Notes: a model not told the origin generated them from the sequence alone. Shown: positions 1 through 12,790, numbered from the stretch's first letter. The stretch is DNA of 64,000 bases from Apostichopus japonicus (GCF_037975245.1 NC_092581.1:6225501-6289500); one strand, 5' to 3'. Translations and numbers: made by a program.

Positions 1-1012
1 CTATATTTTTCGATTCCAATAATTTGAATACTTACATGACATAGTATCCATGGAGTTGAATCAATTTTACGACTGCTTTGCAACTAATAAGCTATCACTT
101 AATCTTGATATAACCAGCTACATTGTTTTCAATAAAAGTAAATCTTTTTCTTGGAAAAAAGACATTTTAATGGATGGTAAGCCTATCAAGCATGTACATA
201 TTATTAAGTTTATCGGAGTATATATTGATAGTAAACTTACTTGGTGTGAACATATATCAAATATTGCAAATACTGTGGCGAAAAATGTTGGTATCATTTC
301 TAAGTTGAAACACTACTTTCCTCAGAATATTCTTAGAATGCTTTACCAAACATTAGTTTTCCCCCATATTTCATATTGCTCTATAATATGGTCTGGGACC
401 CATAATGTTTATCTTCACCCTCTTGAAATCCTACAAAAGAAAGTCATTCGTCATATAACTCATTCTGAATATCGTGAACACACCAGCTCAATTTTCAAAT
501 TGCTCAACTTATTAAAATTTAGTGATATTGTTAGGCTGAATGAAGCCACATTCTTTTACAAGCTTGGAATGGCTTACTTCCTGCAGCCTTTCATGACTTC
601 TTTACCATTAACAGCGCCATGCATAGTCACCGCACTAGAAGTGCCAGTCAAGCACACCACAACTTCTGTAATACAACATTCGGTACGTTAAGTTTAAAGA
701 ATCGTGCTATGAGGACATGGAATTCTCTAAATGCTACTATAAAATCTAAACCATCTAAAGTAACATTTAGAAAAACGCTAAAAAAGAAGTAATTTCTCAG
801 TATTGATACATCGATTATATTATATGTTATTAATTATTCCTTATTAAGACATTAATTATATTTACATTTATGTATATATGTATCTTTTTCTTTCTTTTTT
901 GGGAGTCCTTTACCGTGTTAAGCCTGAATTGGCTTTTTAGAGGACTTCCCTCCACATGTATATATTTATTATCTGTGGAAAATCAAAGAAATAAATCAAA
1001 TCAAATCAAATC
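1..1012 (+). mobile_element. 3' end of a non-LTR retrotransposon (reverse transcriptase thumb/C-terminus, 3'UTR and tail)
   Basis: The frame from 50 to about 600 encodes the segment that follows the catalytic core of a CR1/Jockey-superfamily reverse transcriptase. It has a KLSLN block, an F-IGVYIDSKLTW block, then a Y-x-I-x-P-H-I-S-Y-C-SIIWSG block. The frame is broken: residues matching the region before KLSLN lie in another frame before position 42, and the C-terminal tail (MHSHRTRSAS ... TWNSLNATIKSK) lies in a third frame at 619-792. The 3'UTR ends in an AAATC repeat (about 991-1012). The 5' part lies outside the window. At least two frameshifts make it a dead copy. CR1 versus a relative is not settled. 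Confidence 0.85.
901..1012 (+). repeat. LINE 3'UTR stem-loop followed by an AAATC simple-repeat tail
   Basis: An inner stem-loop (AAGCC, 6-base loop, GGCTT; 920-935) sits inside an outer imperfect stem (GGGAGTCC at 901 with GGACTTCCC at 942-950). About 40 bases further on are tandem AAATC units. A structured 3' end plus a short tandem tail is typical of LINEs of the CR1/L2 type, where the 3'UTR is the template-priming signal. That role is inferred here. Confidence 0.6.
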
Positions 1013-3895
1013 CTTTGTACGACCCACAAACGGTAACCACTTGTAATTCTCATTGCACAAACTGCATGCGAAGACAGTTTTGGTGGAGTGCTGCGTAAAT
1101 CAACATAAGATGCACTGTGCAGTACGGGCCACCGATTGTTTCGCGCAATGAACCGTATGCATCTGTGCGTTATCTATAACACTAGGCCTAACCTCTAACG
1201 ATTGTTGAAGCTGACTCATTTAGTCTGTTTATAAGTTGTTGGTGATAAATGACATCTTCCGTATTTTAAAAACGGAGAAGGAAACAATGTTCAATTCTCG
1301 TCGGATATATGGTCATTACATATCAAATCACCATTGTTTTTGGCGTATGTTGTAGTTCGGCCTCTTCTACAAATTACCATATTTATTGTATGCTTAGAAC
1401 ACCATGTATTAAGCGTATCCTGAAAATTTCAGTTATTGTCTGTTAAAGACTACCTTTTTGTACAACCTCATAATAAAATATTGAGAAAAGCTAGAACCCT
1501 GCTTATAGTTAAAGTAAAAAATCCTCACAGTACTCATAAGTTAGGTTTACGTTGGTAAAAAATTTGCATCGAATACCTATCCTCATGCTGAAATGCAGCA
1601 TGAAATAGCAACTTCAGAGCTGCACATCTCACAAATATATATTACAGGAGAGCAATGTGATCATTATTTGTATTGTTTGGCCTGGAAATAGTAACCTCTG
1701 AGAAAATCAAATATCCTGAAGCAATAGTTATAAGGAGCAATTTTTCCGCGAAAAATATACTAAACCTGGATATTTTGGCACTATTAAGTTTCCACATGAC
1801 AATGCTTTTGTAGCTTAATTTTATTTACCATTTCTATGGGATAGAATCTATGAGCTTCTGTAATAGGAAGGAAGTACGATTGTTAATTACTGAGAAATCA
1901 AACCTAAAAAATCAAGGAAGTGTCAAAATGCCAAAGTGGTGACAAATTGCGGAATTTCAAAGTCTGATATCAGCCAATTTTGAAGCAATGCAATTGCAAC
2001 TTTCAGAATATGCATATGTCATGGTGCTCTAATCATTCAACGAGGGTGGTCATTTTGGGAGAGGGTCCAGCCACAGCCATCCGTGATTTGACACGGAATG
2101 ACCCTATATGGAGATTTGAATGAAATATGTCAGTGGTTATATCAATTGGCCCAACACACATACCTTTGCCACTTCCTATCACTGAGTCAGCTAGTAATTG
2201 GAAAATGTAGCCGGGTGGCAGTTTTATTTTATTCTCATTGTGTTTTATAGAGTTATGTACGTTTTCGTTGCTTTATTTCATATCACGAAAATGAGCCCTT
2301 ATTTCCACTTTACCCCCTGCCCTTGGAGCCATGATGAAGGGTATTCCAGACCCCCCACCTCCTGACAGCTTCCCAAAGATCGCTGACGGGAACACTGCTT
2401 GTCATCAAAGTCAGCCAAAGAATAAACTCACTAATTCTTGAAGTGATTTCATTTCCCATTGAACTCTGAGAAAGACCTGAAGTTTTCTTTTTAACGTTAG
2501 TTACAGTGTCCAATTATTTAATATTCCAAAAACTGACCTTGTTGGTCAAAATGTTGGGATATGTGTAAAACATTGTTTAGGAGAAATAAATGGTCAAAAT
2601 GGTGACTCGATACGACTAAAATAAGGTACTTCATGCTCCACTAGGGATGCACGTGATAGGACTGTGTATGACTATTAGGGACCACCCAAAATTCGTCAGG
2701 CTTTTTTCAGTAGCTATACAGCCAATGACATTTTCTTTTGTGCAAAGTGTTTTACCCTATAACCAGTTACTATTGTCCTGACAACTGATGACTATTGTTC
2801 TCCATTGTTTCGAAACCGGTGGCAGGCATTTCTTTTGATTCCTATAGCTGTCACCGGTTAATTGTAAGCTATAGACAAGTACAGTAACGTACGTTATACT
2901 CATTGGGGGCTAGGTCATATTATATTTACATATAACCTATATATAGGCCTAGCTATAGTATTATGCTAGAACAAAATGAACACGGTCCTAGACGCAATGT
3001 TTTAGCCAGGGACCTTAACTTAGACCTTAATTGTTGACACACGTTTCAACAACAAGCATTTATGGTATGAAATTGGAATTGAATTGTTTCTAAAAAATAT
3101 CACTATAATATTTGAATCATTTTTTTTTTATCACAAATGTAATTGATTTTAGACAATTTAGGAATTTTGTGGGAGGCTAACATCTCATATGACTGAAAAG
3201 GATTTCCCCTGCCAGTGTGTTCGAACTAAAGTAAAAAGTGCATTCATACCACAGTAACTTATTTCTTGCAAACTTGCGTAAATGATAGCGATCTCTTGAC
3301 CACGTGCTTCATTTCAATTATTTGTGCAACGTTCAAGTGTACATTGTATTTTCTCTCAAGGCACTCGTTTGACTTCGATATCCGACATTTACAGCATCTG
3401 CATAGCCTGTAACATTTTCACAGACTCTATGTAAGGGAGTTGTATACCGTACAGTAGTGTGCATTGCTTGGTGTCTAGACCAGCATATATAGTAATTAGC
3501 TGACGTGACATAGCGCATAGGCCGAGAATACATCTACAGTACAGTACATGTGTTGCCAAAAAAAGATACAAATTATAGGACTACATCATCCATTATAAGT
3601 AGGTCTGGTTCGGTTTCCATTGTTACAATTTTTACCGTTGTTATCGTTTCGAAAGTAACTTTACGGCAATATTTCTATCTTTTTGTCCTAGCGACCCCAC
3701 TTTTCAACTTCAACATCTTGGCGACCTCCAAGGGACGGACGTTGAAGCCTGTACAATATTTCACCGGGGAGGGGGACTTTATCGAATGGAATTCGGAAAA
3801 TTAGTTCATTTATTGAGGAAATTACGAAGGTATGGTAGTCAAAAAATATTAACCACATCACAAGAGCAAAAAGTCAAACAGTTTCTATACTAGTG
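1013..3895. other. No gene recognised
   Basis: AT-rich sequence with only short, non-conserved open frames on either strand. I see no domain motif, no convincing exon and no terminal inverted repeat pair. Confidence 0.5.
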
Positions 3896-3896
3896 A

Positions 3897-4401
3897 CAAC
3901 GTTCAATGCAGGCCATACGTACAAGTATTACAGGTATGTCATTGATTCCTGAAGTGACTGAGGAAGTTCAATGCAGGCCATATACGTATACGTAGTACAG
4001 GTATGTCATTGATTCCTGAAGTAACTGTGGAAGTTAAATGCAAGCCATACGCATAAGTATTACAGGTATGTCATTGATTCCTGAAGTAACTGAGGAAGTT
4101 AATGCAGGCCATACGTACAAGTATAACAGGTATGTCATTGATTCCTGAAGTGACTGAGGAAGTTAATTCAGGCCAAACGTACAAGTATTACAGGTATGTC
4201 ATTGATTCCTGAAGTGACTGAGGAAGTTCAATGCAGGCCATACGCATAAGTAGTACAGGTATGTCATTGATTCCTGGAGTAACTGTGGAAGTTAAATGCA
4301 GGCCATACAAGTAGTACAGGTATGTCATTGATTCCTGAAATAACTGAGTAACTTCAATGCAGGTCATACGTACAAGTAGTACAGGTATCATTGATATGTC
4401 A
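3897..4401. repeat. Tandem array, about 64-bp unit, eight copies
   Basis: The phrase GCAGGCCATACGTACAAGTA followed by ACAGGTATGTCATTGATTCC and TGAAGTGACTGAGGAAGTT recurs about every 62-66 bp with a few substitutions and small indels. Copies drift (TACGTACAAG, TACGCATAAG, one lacking several bases), so the array is old enough to have diverged but remains in register. Open frames crossing it on the minus strand are a by-product of the unit length. Confidence 0.93.
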
Positions 4402-4969
4402 TAAGCACTGCAGTGGCATAAACAGCTGAGGAGCTGGAAAATACAAGCACTTTTCTAAACAGTGATTCACTCCACCGTATCAAATCTGAAGAAAGGGGGA
4501 TCAGGAGCTTCAACATGGGCCATTGGTCTATTAGGGGCCCAAAGCATAGCGATCTTCATTCTGAAGGTTTGACTTATAATATTTAATTCACGGGAAGTAA
4601 TTATGCAGCAAAGCTAAAAAAATCTGGACTTGCATTGGTCTGAGTCCAAGTCCTCGAGTCCGAATTTCTGGTTCTGTTTAGCCGATTCCTTGAAGATGGA
4701 CTTGAGTAAACAACAATCGTTCTTCTTGTCTGTTTTCCTGTGTAATATACCGTATTACCAAAACCTAATGTGATCAACCTGTTTTGGCTATTTCAATCAT
4801 ATAAAATGGTTGCGTAACTTTATGAGGAAACTCTTATATCCTGTATATCAACTGGTACCATGGAGTTGTTTCTGAGTGATATAACTTATTCTCTCACTGA
4901 CGAAAAACTAGTCCATATCTTAAATTGAAAGGTACCAGTGTAAAATAGTAGGTGATGATGATTCATCTT
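4402..4969. other. No gene recognised
   Basis: Unique-looking AT-rich sequence. It contains one unpaired copy of the ACCATGGAGTTGT motif (about 4857-4870) that forms perfect hairpins elsewhere in the window. Confidence 0.45.
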
Positions 4970-5100
4970 ATGAGAGCGTTTTGGTGAAGTGTTTAAGGCA
5001 GTGGACTTGTGATCTAAGGTTTGCAGGTTCGAGTCCTGGCCAGGAGGGATTGCTTGAATTGTGCACACTTTGGTGTGTGGGTGTGACATGTTATCAATGA
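4970..5100 (+). mobile_element. tRNA-derived SINE head (A and B box promoter)
   Basis: A tRNA-like stretch shows an A-box-like TGGTGAAGTGTTTAAGG, an anticodon-arm-like GGACTTGTGATCTAAGG, and an exact pol III B box GGTTCGAGTCC (about 5026-5036). The acceptor stem does not close and the anticodon stem has mismatches, so this is a SINE head, not a working tRNA gene. It is followed by a short GT-rich body and abuts a hAT-like left end at about 5101. Confidence 0.65.
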
Positions 5101-5720
5101 CCAGGGGCAGTGCCGGATTTACGGCGGGGCCCAGGCCCCGGCAACCTACACATAGTGGCCCCACACATGTGGGTGTCCAAGAAAATGTAGGCATAAGATG
5201 CCTTTCCGTCCGTCCGTCAATAGTCAAAATGTAAAATACGGACCTTTGTTCGAAACTCCACTCTGAACAAAAGTTGTCCATAAATACATGGGGCCTAAAA
5301 GGATGCATGATCTTTATTCTACCGCATTTGCGTAACTTGTCATACACTTGACACCACAAACCCCATAAATTCAGTGTTTTCAAATGTAATTTCTGTCGGT
5401 TCTGCAAAACAAATTGGCATCCCTATAGATATTTGGATGGCGTTCTTGCTATCAACCACCGATCATATGATTCATACGGAAAACGGAATATCGATTCCTG
5501 GAGGGGCATTAGAAAAAAACAACGTAAAAAAGAAGAAAAAACATTTACATACTAATTGTGACAATAGTCAATTTCCAGAACATGAGATTTCAAAATTTAA
5601 CTTTTTTAGATGCAACTTGCAAGGCCTGTGAAGTGCCATTTCCAGCGATCTGGGAAGCATTTTCTGCTAACATTTTGATGCACGCCAACCTATGGTGGCG
5701 CTCCGCTTAGAGGGTTAAGT
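5101..5720. mobile_element. hAT-like element fragment carrying the shared 100-bp core
   Basis: The start (CCAGGGGCAGTGCCGGATTT) resembles hAT-type termini seen elsewhere here, with a GC-rich subterminal patch (GGGGCCCAGGCCCC). The segment ends near the conserved core at 5607-5712. I cannot find a matching right terminal repeat, so the boundaries are approximate. Confidence 0.45.
5607..5712. repeat. Shared element core, copy 1 of 4
   Basis: It reads AGATGCAACTTGCAAGGC, a TTTCC-AGCGATCTG block and a terminal GGTGGCGCTCCGCTTAGA. The same ordered blocks occur at about 17359-17474, 20487-20593 and 21372-21488. This copy is the most diverged. Confidence 0.75.
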
Positions 5721-6726
5721 TGTAAAGTCGTGTGAGGGGACTTTAGCCTCAAACAAGACTGTAAACCTTCAACTTTAACTATATCTATCAAGAGCATATC
5801 AGCGTCAAATAAAACATCTGTAAACATGAACGTAGGAAAACCTTTACGGTTTTGGTTTTTATTCAACCAAAATAAGTTAACATGTAACTGCAGAATTCCT
5901 ACTCAGGGAAATAATCGGTCGCCAGTTTAGATAGTAATTTAATGTTTTCACTTTAAAACTTCAAAGTAGAAATTATATCCGACTTTCCTGTTTGTTTGAA
6001 TCATACGAATGGAGATTTACTGGGCCTAGACCATATTAAAGTCTAGCGCAACGGGTTAAAAATATTGATGAGTTCAACATTTGTGTGATAGAAAACTACA
6101 CTGAACTTTACTCAAAGTTAATCAAATGTAAGTAAAATCTCCAGTTTTTTACCCTCCATTTTACATATAACCATGTAAGCCATGCAGTCTTAAAATATGG
6201 AAGAGGACATTTCGTAATTCTTTGTCAAATTCAATTTAAAAATGTTTCTTCTGTAATATTAAATATGACCTTTTGAATCTTCACGCTTCTAATCAAATCC
6301 TTGTGCACCAGAAGTGATTTCCGCGTAATAAGGATCCTTGGGCAATGTTAAAGTCCCTCTATATGTCGCGACTTTGAAACTTAGTTATCAGATTTGGTTT
6401 CATTTGAACATTTGTTAAAAATATGTAAACCTTGTTTTTTACGTTTATGCCTTTCTTAACAGGTACGCTTTAAGAGAAGTTGTTGAATAAATAAAAGTCT
6501 CGACGTTTTTAACCCTAGCGTCTGAGACTTAAATGATGGCACCCAAGAAAGGATGCCAGAAGCATAGCCACGACCAGTCTCCTAAAACTAAGTTATTTGT
6601 CAGAATTTAATATTACTTTTTCTTGCTGGTGTTTTGGAAAATAGATTAACGCTTCAACTTGGTTTGTCACATTCAATTCAAATATATTTCTTATTGATAA
6701 CTCTAAGACCACAGCTGCTGCACACA
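5721..6726. other. No gene recognised
   Basis: AT-rich, no conserved protein motif and no tandem structure seen. Confidence 0.45.
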
Positions 6727-8147
6727 AGGGCGTAGGAACCGGTGGGCTGGGGGCGCCAGCCCAGTGAAAAGTATGGGGGCGGAAGTATCATTCCGCCCCC
6801 CGCTTCGCAAGTCAGAAAACCCCTTTTTCATTTCCAAATGAGAAAAAAATCTCATTTGGAGCACCAAATTGCATCTAAGGCCAGGTGAAAATGCAAAATT
6901 ATTTACAACATGGAGTGGGTGTTGAAGTGTGCTATATTACACCAAATTGCATCTGAGGCCACCTGGAAATGCAAAAAATTTCCAAAGGGGAGGGGAACAC
7001 CCCCTCCCCTTAACTCACGATGGCACACGAAAATGTACAATATGGTGCACATTGGACTAACGGCGCTATTTTCGGTATTGATAAAATCCTAAAGAACACG
7101 ACTCTTTAGCAAAGTTTGACTAACTAATTTATAATATTATTGCAATTTTCTACTATGAATATACTTTGCCAACTATAACTCTGTTTTACGAATTACATAC
7201 AAAATTTCGACCCGGAGAACTCACAGCTTAAACAGACAAGCGAGAAGGAATTAATGAAGCCGTCTCTCCGTAGAGCCACAGTGGTTTGTGAATTTCAATC
7301 CTTTAAAGACCCTTCAACGTTGAAATCACATCTCATCTTCATATACCCTCAACAGATGAGAAGACACAGACGATGGGGAGGGGTGGGGGAGCAGAGTGCA
7401 AGCAGAAAACTACCGTATCGTGTACGCTCTACATTCGAGAAGAGCTACACGGATAAGAAAACTTGCTGTAAAGAAGAGTTTCTTTAAAATAAATTTGAAA
7501 AATGTTTATTACTATTCGAGCATGACGTAAGAGTATTATTTGATTTTGTCCTATTCCCTTTTTAACACTAATATGAAATTGTCTGGGTGGCAAGATGTTG
7601 AGAACCAAATGAAATCAAAACTTTTATTCATGACTTTCATCTGATGTAATTTAAATTTTACATAATTTTAAATAAACGGTAGGTTTGACAGATTTTTCGA
7701 CCCAAACGCAAGCATAACAAACTCTATATGTAAAATGTAATTTGCACTTGCAGTTATAGCCAAATGACAAATTTGTGTAACTGATCAGTAGCAAATGCAA
7801 CCAAATATTTTTGTGAAAATTCGGGCAATTATGGTGAGAATTTTTCGGGCAGCTACTGAAAGAAAAATAAATTGCAATGTGTTTTTCAATGGTTAAACTT
7901 ATAATATTATGATCATTATTATTGTAACGACTTCCCCAATAATTATAACCAATATGGAAGGGTTATAACACGTAAAACGATTGTATTTTATTGGCATGTG
8001 ATGTAATAATCGATGCATGCCTATATAATATGCATATATGATGTTGAACGCGCACTGAGCGCGCGAAAAATTTTGGTGATATTTTTCGGGCCGAGTCGTT
8101 ACAGCCCCCCCCCCCCAAAAAAAAAATCAAATTGGCTCCTACGCCTA
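6727..8147. mobile_element. Non-autonomous hAT-like DNA element with GC-run ends
   Basis: The left end AGGGCGTAGGAACCGGTGGG and the right end GGCTCCTACGCCTATG are inverted versions of one another over GGCGTAGGARCC. Each is followed inward by a G- or C-rich run (the right one is a 12-base poly-C then poly-A). The interior is AT-rich with no transposase. A clean target duplication is not visible. Its right interior (about 7815-8030) is similar to 24720-24885. Confidence 0.6.
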
Positions 8148-8940
8148 TGTTGTTTATACTTCATTGTATACTAGGACGCAAGATCGCTGTGTATTTCTAT
8201 AATCTAACTCAGGCCCAGCCTCTGGATATCGTCCACCACCCTTTAAACTAATTCAGCTATATATATTTATAATATAATCATTCAGTTGAAACGTTGGCAT
8301 TATACATGTAGCTCCGTATATATGTATCCATTATACATGTCGTTAAAAGAGTTTAATACACTGTAGTCGTAACCACAAATATATAGACTTGCGCAGACAA
8401 GGTAACCAGCAAATCTGTAGACTGTTCGCATGAGGGAGAAGGCATGTGAAGGTCCTGTAACCTTATCAAAATTAAATAGTTGCATACTGCTCCGCTACAT
8501 ACGAAGAACACAGTAAGGTTTAGTCACTGGCACAGCGGCATCCACTATCAACTTTCAACAAGTCTTATCATTCGACGATCGTAAGTAATGTCTTTTGTCC
8601 TTTTTCGTTTTTATGAAAGTTCGTATTACTCATCCTCTCTTTGTGCAACGTTCAATACAACAGTAACAGTCAGTATCTTAAATTCATGTATTTTTTACTA
8701 AGTAAAACCATGTTGTCTCTATGAATGTATGGTTTCATGTTACCTTTATATACAACATGGACATTTGTAGTCCGTTGGAAATAACTATATCATGTTGATT
8801 TCAAACGATAAATTAAACTAATTTTGTCTATATAATATGATGCAGTATCATCCTTTGCGTACAGATCATGAATTCAAATTATTTTGTCTCATGTATCTGT
8901 TACATTTACAATCATGTTGTATACATTCATTAGGAAACTG
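8148..8940. other. No gene recognised
   Basis: AT-rich sequence leading into the 33-bp array. The last ~150 bases contain degenerate relatives of that unit. Confidence 0.4.
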
Positions 8941-9225
8941 CAACATGCTGTCTACGGACATATGGTAAACTGCAACAAGCCCCATGTGTACATACATATG
9001 GTGAATAACAAATCTTCCACATGCATATGGTAAATTGCAATCAATTTGTCCACATACTGTACATATATGGTGAGTAACAATCTTGTTTCCACATACGTAT
9101 AGTAAATTACAATAATGTTATCCACATACATACGGTACATTACATTCATGTTGTCCACATACATGGTAAATCACATTCATTTTTTTCCACAAACATATGG
9201 TACATAACAATCATTTTGTCTATTC
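8941..9225. repeat. Degenerate tandem array, about 33-bp unit
   Basis: About eight units of the form CCACATACATATGGTAAAT followed by TACAATCATGTTGT lie head to tail. Unit length varies from 30 to 38 and individual bases drift strongly. Confidence 0.85.
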
Positions 9226-9639
9226 TTTAACTAATAATCTTGTGCTTTGATTATTTTTTATTAACAATACATCTAGTGTAGTACGCCTCTGGCTACAACA
9301 TGTGTTTTATCTATCTTTTTATCGTGGTATATATCTTTGGGTGAGAGACTTTTTGACGCAGTTTCTTTTACGTTGGTTATTAACAATCTTGTAGCGGGTT
9401 GGATTGTTTCGTTTTCTGATGATTTTTCGTCTTTATTGGCGCTATTTTTTACATTTTACACTTGGAATTGCAGTCTGAGTTTTTGGCTACATTTTCTGTG
9501 TGCGTTAGGTTCATAGGCATATATGTATACAACTTTGGCGTTCGTACTGAATCCCACTGGAGCTATCAAGCATGTCTAAGCTTTTATTGTGTGGATTCTG
9601 TATTTAATGTGTACTGTGCACGTTAATGTGTGTATCAAG
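9226..9639. other. No gene recognised
   Basis: T-rich sequence between the 33-bp array and the LINE remnant. Nothing supported. Confidence 0.4.
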
Positions 9640-11930
9640 ATGGATGAAACCTGGAAGAACATACACTAGAACCGAGCTGTATCGTATTAGACACAATCTG
9701 CAAAAAGTATAAATCTGTATAAAGCTGTTTTCAACGTTTGAAGGCAAACTATATACTTAAGCCTCTTAGGGGCACCAGGGGTGGCAAGATTGATAGAATT
9801 ACTGTCCGACATATTCCTGCTGTGTCATTTAACTGACCGTTCCGATCATTCACCAAGATTCCATATGCACAAAACTGAGGTCCGAAACTGTGTTCGCGTT
9901 AACATTGCCCCTTCAAAACCTATTACCGGTATGTAGTTTGGCCTCATAAATGCACAATCTGTCAGAAATAAAGGCGTTGTTCTTGTAGACTATATTGTTG
10001 AAAGAAATCTTCACTTGTTGGCTATCACTGAAAAATGGCTGAGTAAAGTGACGTAAACAAATATAGGGTAGATATCGGCAGAATAAAGCATACTGGGTAT
10101 GACGTAACCTAAACCAAGACTGCCGGTACGTGGAGGTGGCCTTGCCCTCATCACCCGATACTCATATATAGCTAGTACAGTAACTACTGTTCATGTTCCA
10201 CAACCGTACATCAGTAACTACTGCGTTGTGTTCGAAACACGGTAACATGTGTTACAGGTGGCACAGTCATTACTGCAAGTTTTTCTTTACTGCAATTTTT
10301 TTTTTTTTTTTTAATTTAAAATTTAATTTTAAAAATTTAAAATTTAAACTAAAAAATATAATTTTTTTTTTTTTTAAATTACTGCAAATTTTCACCTGTC
10401 GGACTCAAAGTGTAACAGCTTTGCAGTAATTACTGTGCCACCTGTAACACATATTACCGTGTTTCGAACACAGCGCAGTAGTTACTGATGCACGGTTATG
10501 GAACATGAACAGTAGTTACTGTACTAGCTATGAGTATCGGGTGCCCTCATGTATTGACAGTTACTGTCAGTAAAAACGGAAAGAGTCTCTATTTTCAACT
10601 CTTTTGAGTGCATGTTGTGCGTCGTTACTTCTGGTGGAAAATCCTTCGATCTCTAGATCATCTATGCCCCGCCTCCTATAAAACGAGTGTTCATTGATGA
10701 GTTTTCTGATTTTCTGGAAAGTATAACTGCCGCAAACAAAACTGCAAATATCGTGGGAGATTTTAACTGTAAATAACCGACATGATACACTTGCAACGTC
10801 TTTCCTTGACATCATAGACATGATGGGGTTTGTGCAGCATCTACATGGTGCTACTCATGTTTCTGGAATTACTATTGATCTGGTCCTTTCCCGTTCTTAC
10901 GATGATCTTATCGGTCAAGTGACGGATATCTGATCACTCTCCTGGTCTGGGTCAACTAAATATCACAAAACCCAGTGTCAAAAAACATTAATTTTCTTAT
11001 AGAGAATTTAGGAATATAAATATTGATATGTTTAGGTCTGATGTTGAAGATTCACCTCTTTGTAGTCATATGCCTATATGGCATAAAATGTGTACTGATA
11101 ATCTGGTCAACTTATAGAACGATGAACTCATTAAATTACTCGATAAGCATGCTCCTTAGTCATCTATAGATCGGTCAAACTTAGGCCAAAAACACAATGG
11201 TATTACGACTCCATCAAAGAAGCTAAGCTGGTGAGACGTCGCATGTATGAGCGTATGTGGAAAAAGTCTGGGCTCCAGGTACATAACGAGATGTATGACT
11301 CACAAGGAATTATGTAAATGACATGTTAATCTCTGCTAAACAACATTATTATTCAAACCGTCATTAATGAATGTGGCTCTGACCAAAACAAGTTGTTTGG
11401 AGTAGTAAATCATTTCCTTGCCCCTGAAAGTCTCTTTTGCTTCCCGAGCATGTATCTTTAACAACCCTATGTGATGACTTGGTGATTTCTTTAAATCTAA
11501 ACTTGATCAAATTCAATACGTTTTTTTCAAAGCAGCTGATATTTCTTCTAACAATACTGAGAAAGTCATAAGCTTTGTGTCTTTCTCTACCATGTCTGAA
11601 TCTGATGTTCAACAGTTTATTTTTGATTCCAATACTAATCAAAGTTTATTTGTGATTCCAATACTAATCACGTGACTTAGATCCTGTCCCTACTTGGCTT
11701 GTTAAGGCTTGCCTTGAACCTCTGTTACCGATGATTCTCAACATATCACTTAGTTCGGGAATATTTCCCTCTAGTTTCGAATAGGCCCAAGTGACACTTG
11801 TTCTTAAAAAAGTCCTTATTAGACACTAACTCTTTTCAGAATTATAGACCCATATCAAACCTGCCTTACCTATCAAAGCTTCTTGAAGAGATTGCTTCAT
11901 CGCAATTTGAAAATTACATTGTCTATAGGC
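9640..11930 (+). pseudogene. Decayed CR1/Jockey-type LINE: endonuclease and start of reverse transcriptase
   Basis: Reading across frames gives the ordered landmarks of an APE endonuclease: LINAQSVRNKGVVLVDYI, then LHLLAITEKWLS (about 9945-10035), GGGLALMY split by an insertion (10132-10556), GDFNC (about 10748), then GFVQHLHGATHVSG and TIDLVLSRS (about 10828-10895). A linker with FFKSKLDQIQ (near 11490) follows. The start of an RT domain comes next (DPVPTWLVKACLEPL, ILNISLSSGIFPS, SNLPYLSKLLE; 11685-11905). Many stops and frameshifts are present, and the RT catalytic core and 3' end are missing. Confidence 0.8.
10152..10543. mobile_element. Fold-back (long inverted repeat) element inside the LINE
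   Basis: A 392-bp near-palindrome with arms of about 140 bp or more begins CACCCGATACTCATA and ends TATGAGTATCGGGTG. The arms share TAGTACAGTAACTACTGTTC and GTTACAGGTGGCACAGT. The centre is a long T/A-rich segment. It is flanked by identical CCCTCAT (10145-10151 and 10544-10550), a 7-bp target duplication. Removing it rejoins the host LINE's GGGLALMY reading, so insertion is certain and later than the LINE. Confidence 0.92.
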
Positions 11931-12607
11931 CTATAGGTCTATATAGCTAAACTCAAGCGTTTTAGCAGGAAGGTAAGTAATTGTACTTTTATTATCTTTG
12001 CTTTATATTTTAATTTGCTATCAGAATACTAAAGACATGACGATACTGAAGAATTAAAAGTTTCATACAGCTTCATCAATACTTCCTCGATAATATCTTA
12101 GACAAGTGTTTGTGTAGGAACATCAAACAAAAACATTAGTTGATTCAAAGCATTCGCACGATTCTGTTGTGTACCAAAAATACTACTAAAATGTTTATTG
12201 TTGTGTTTAGATCCATGAAATATATTTTTGTACGTTGTATACAATGTCCTAAAATAAACTGCGTAAATGCTGTACACAGGTTTTTCCACATTCACTAATT
12301 GTGTGTGTAGGATTGCCTTACTTGTATGGTTTGTACTGTTCACTCTAACAACGTACGTACGTATGTTGTATCTGACATTATCTGATGGGTTAAATCCTAT
12401 TATACAACACCTAATTATATTCTGGTCATTGATTGGTCAATTGCTCGTTGATTGCATGCAAAATCCGCTCTATTCCACTCTAAGAAATAGAACCATGGGT
12501 TATAGTACTTTTTTGGTAGCACTTTTTTTCAATGGTAAGAGAGCAGAGAAACATGTCTGTTCAAAGCAATCTGTTGCATGAGTGCATTTTACCCATCTTA
12601 ATATAAT
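11931..12607. other. No gene recognised
   Basis: AT-rich unique sequence. Overlapping open frames on both strands have no recognisable motif. Confidence 0.4.
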
Positions 12608-12790
12608 ATGTTGTATAAAACAAATAATGAACGGTTTCCATTCGTGCAATAGTGCAAATATTCCATTCGTTGAAAGATGTAATTTATTCCATTCAACTCG
12701 GCTGCGCCTCGTTGAATGGAACATTCCATCTTTCAACTCATGAAATATTTGCACTATTGCACTCATAACCATTCATTATTTTTATAACTA
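12608..12790. repeat. Long imperfect palindrome (about 70-bp arms)
   Basis: The left arm (CAATAGTGCAAATATTCCAT, CGTTGAAAGATG, TATTCCATTCAAC) is mirrored by GTTGAATGGAACATTCCATC, TTTCAACTCATGAAATATTT and GCACTATTGCA. The spacer TCGGCTGCGCCTC is GC-rich. It looks like a MITE or fold-back repeat. No clear target duplication was found. Confidence 0.85.

Noticed and set aside
4970-5045. Functional tRNA gene
   Set aside because: The B box is perfect, but the acceptor stem does not close and the anticodon stem is mismatched. SINE head is the better reading.
4886-5407. 173-codon minus-strand frame
   Set aside because: It overlaps the SINE head and hAT-like end; composition is not protein-like.
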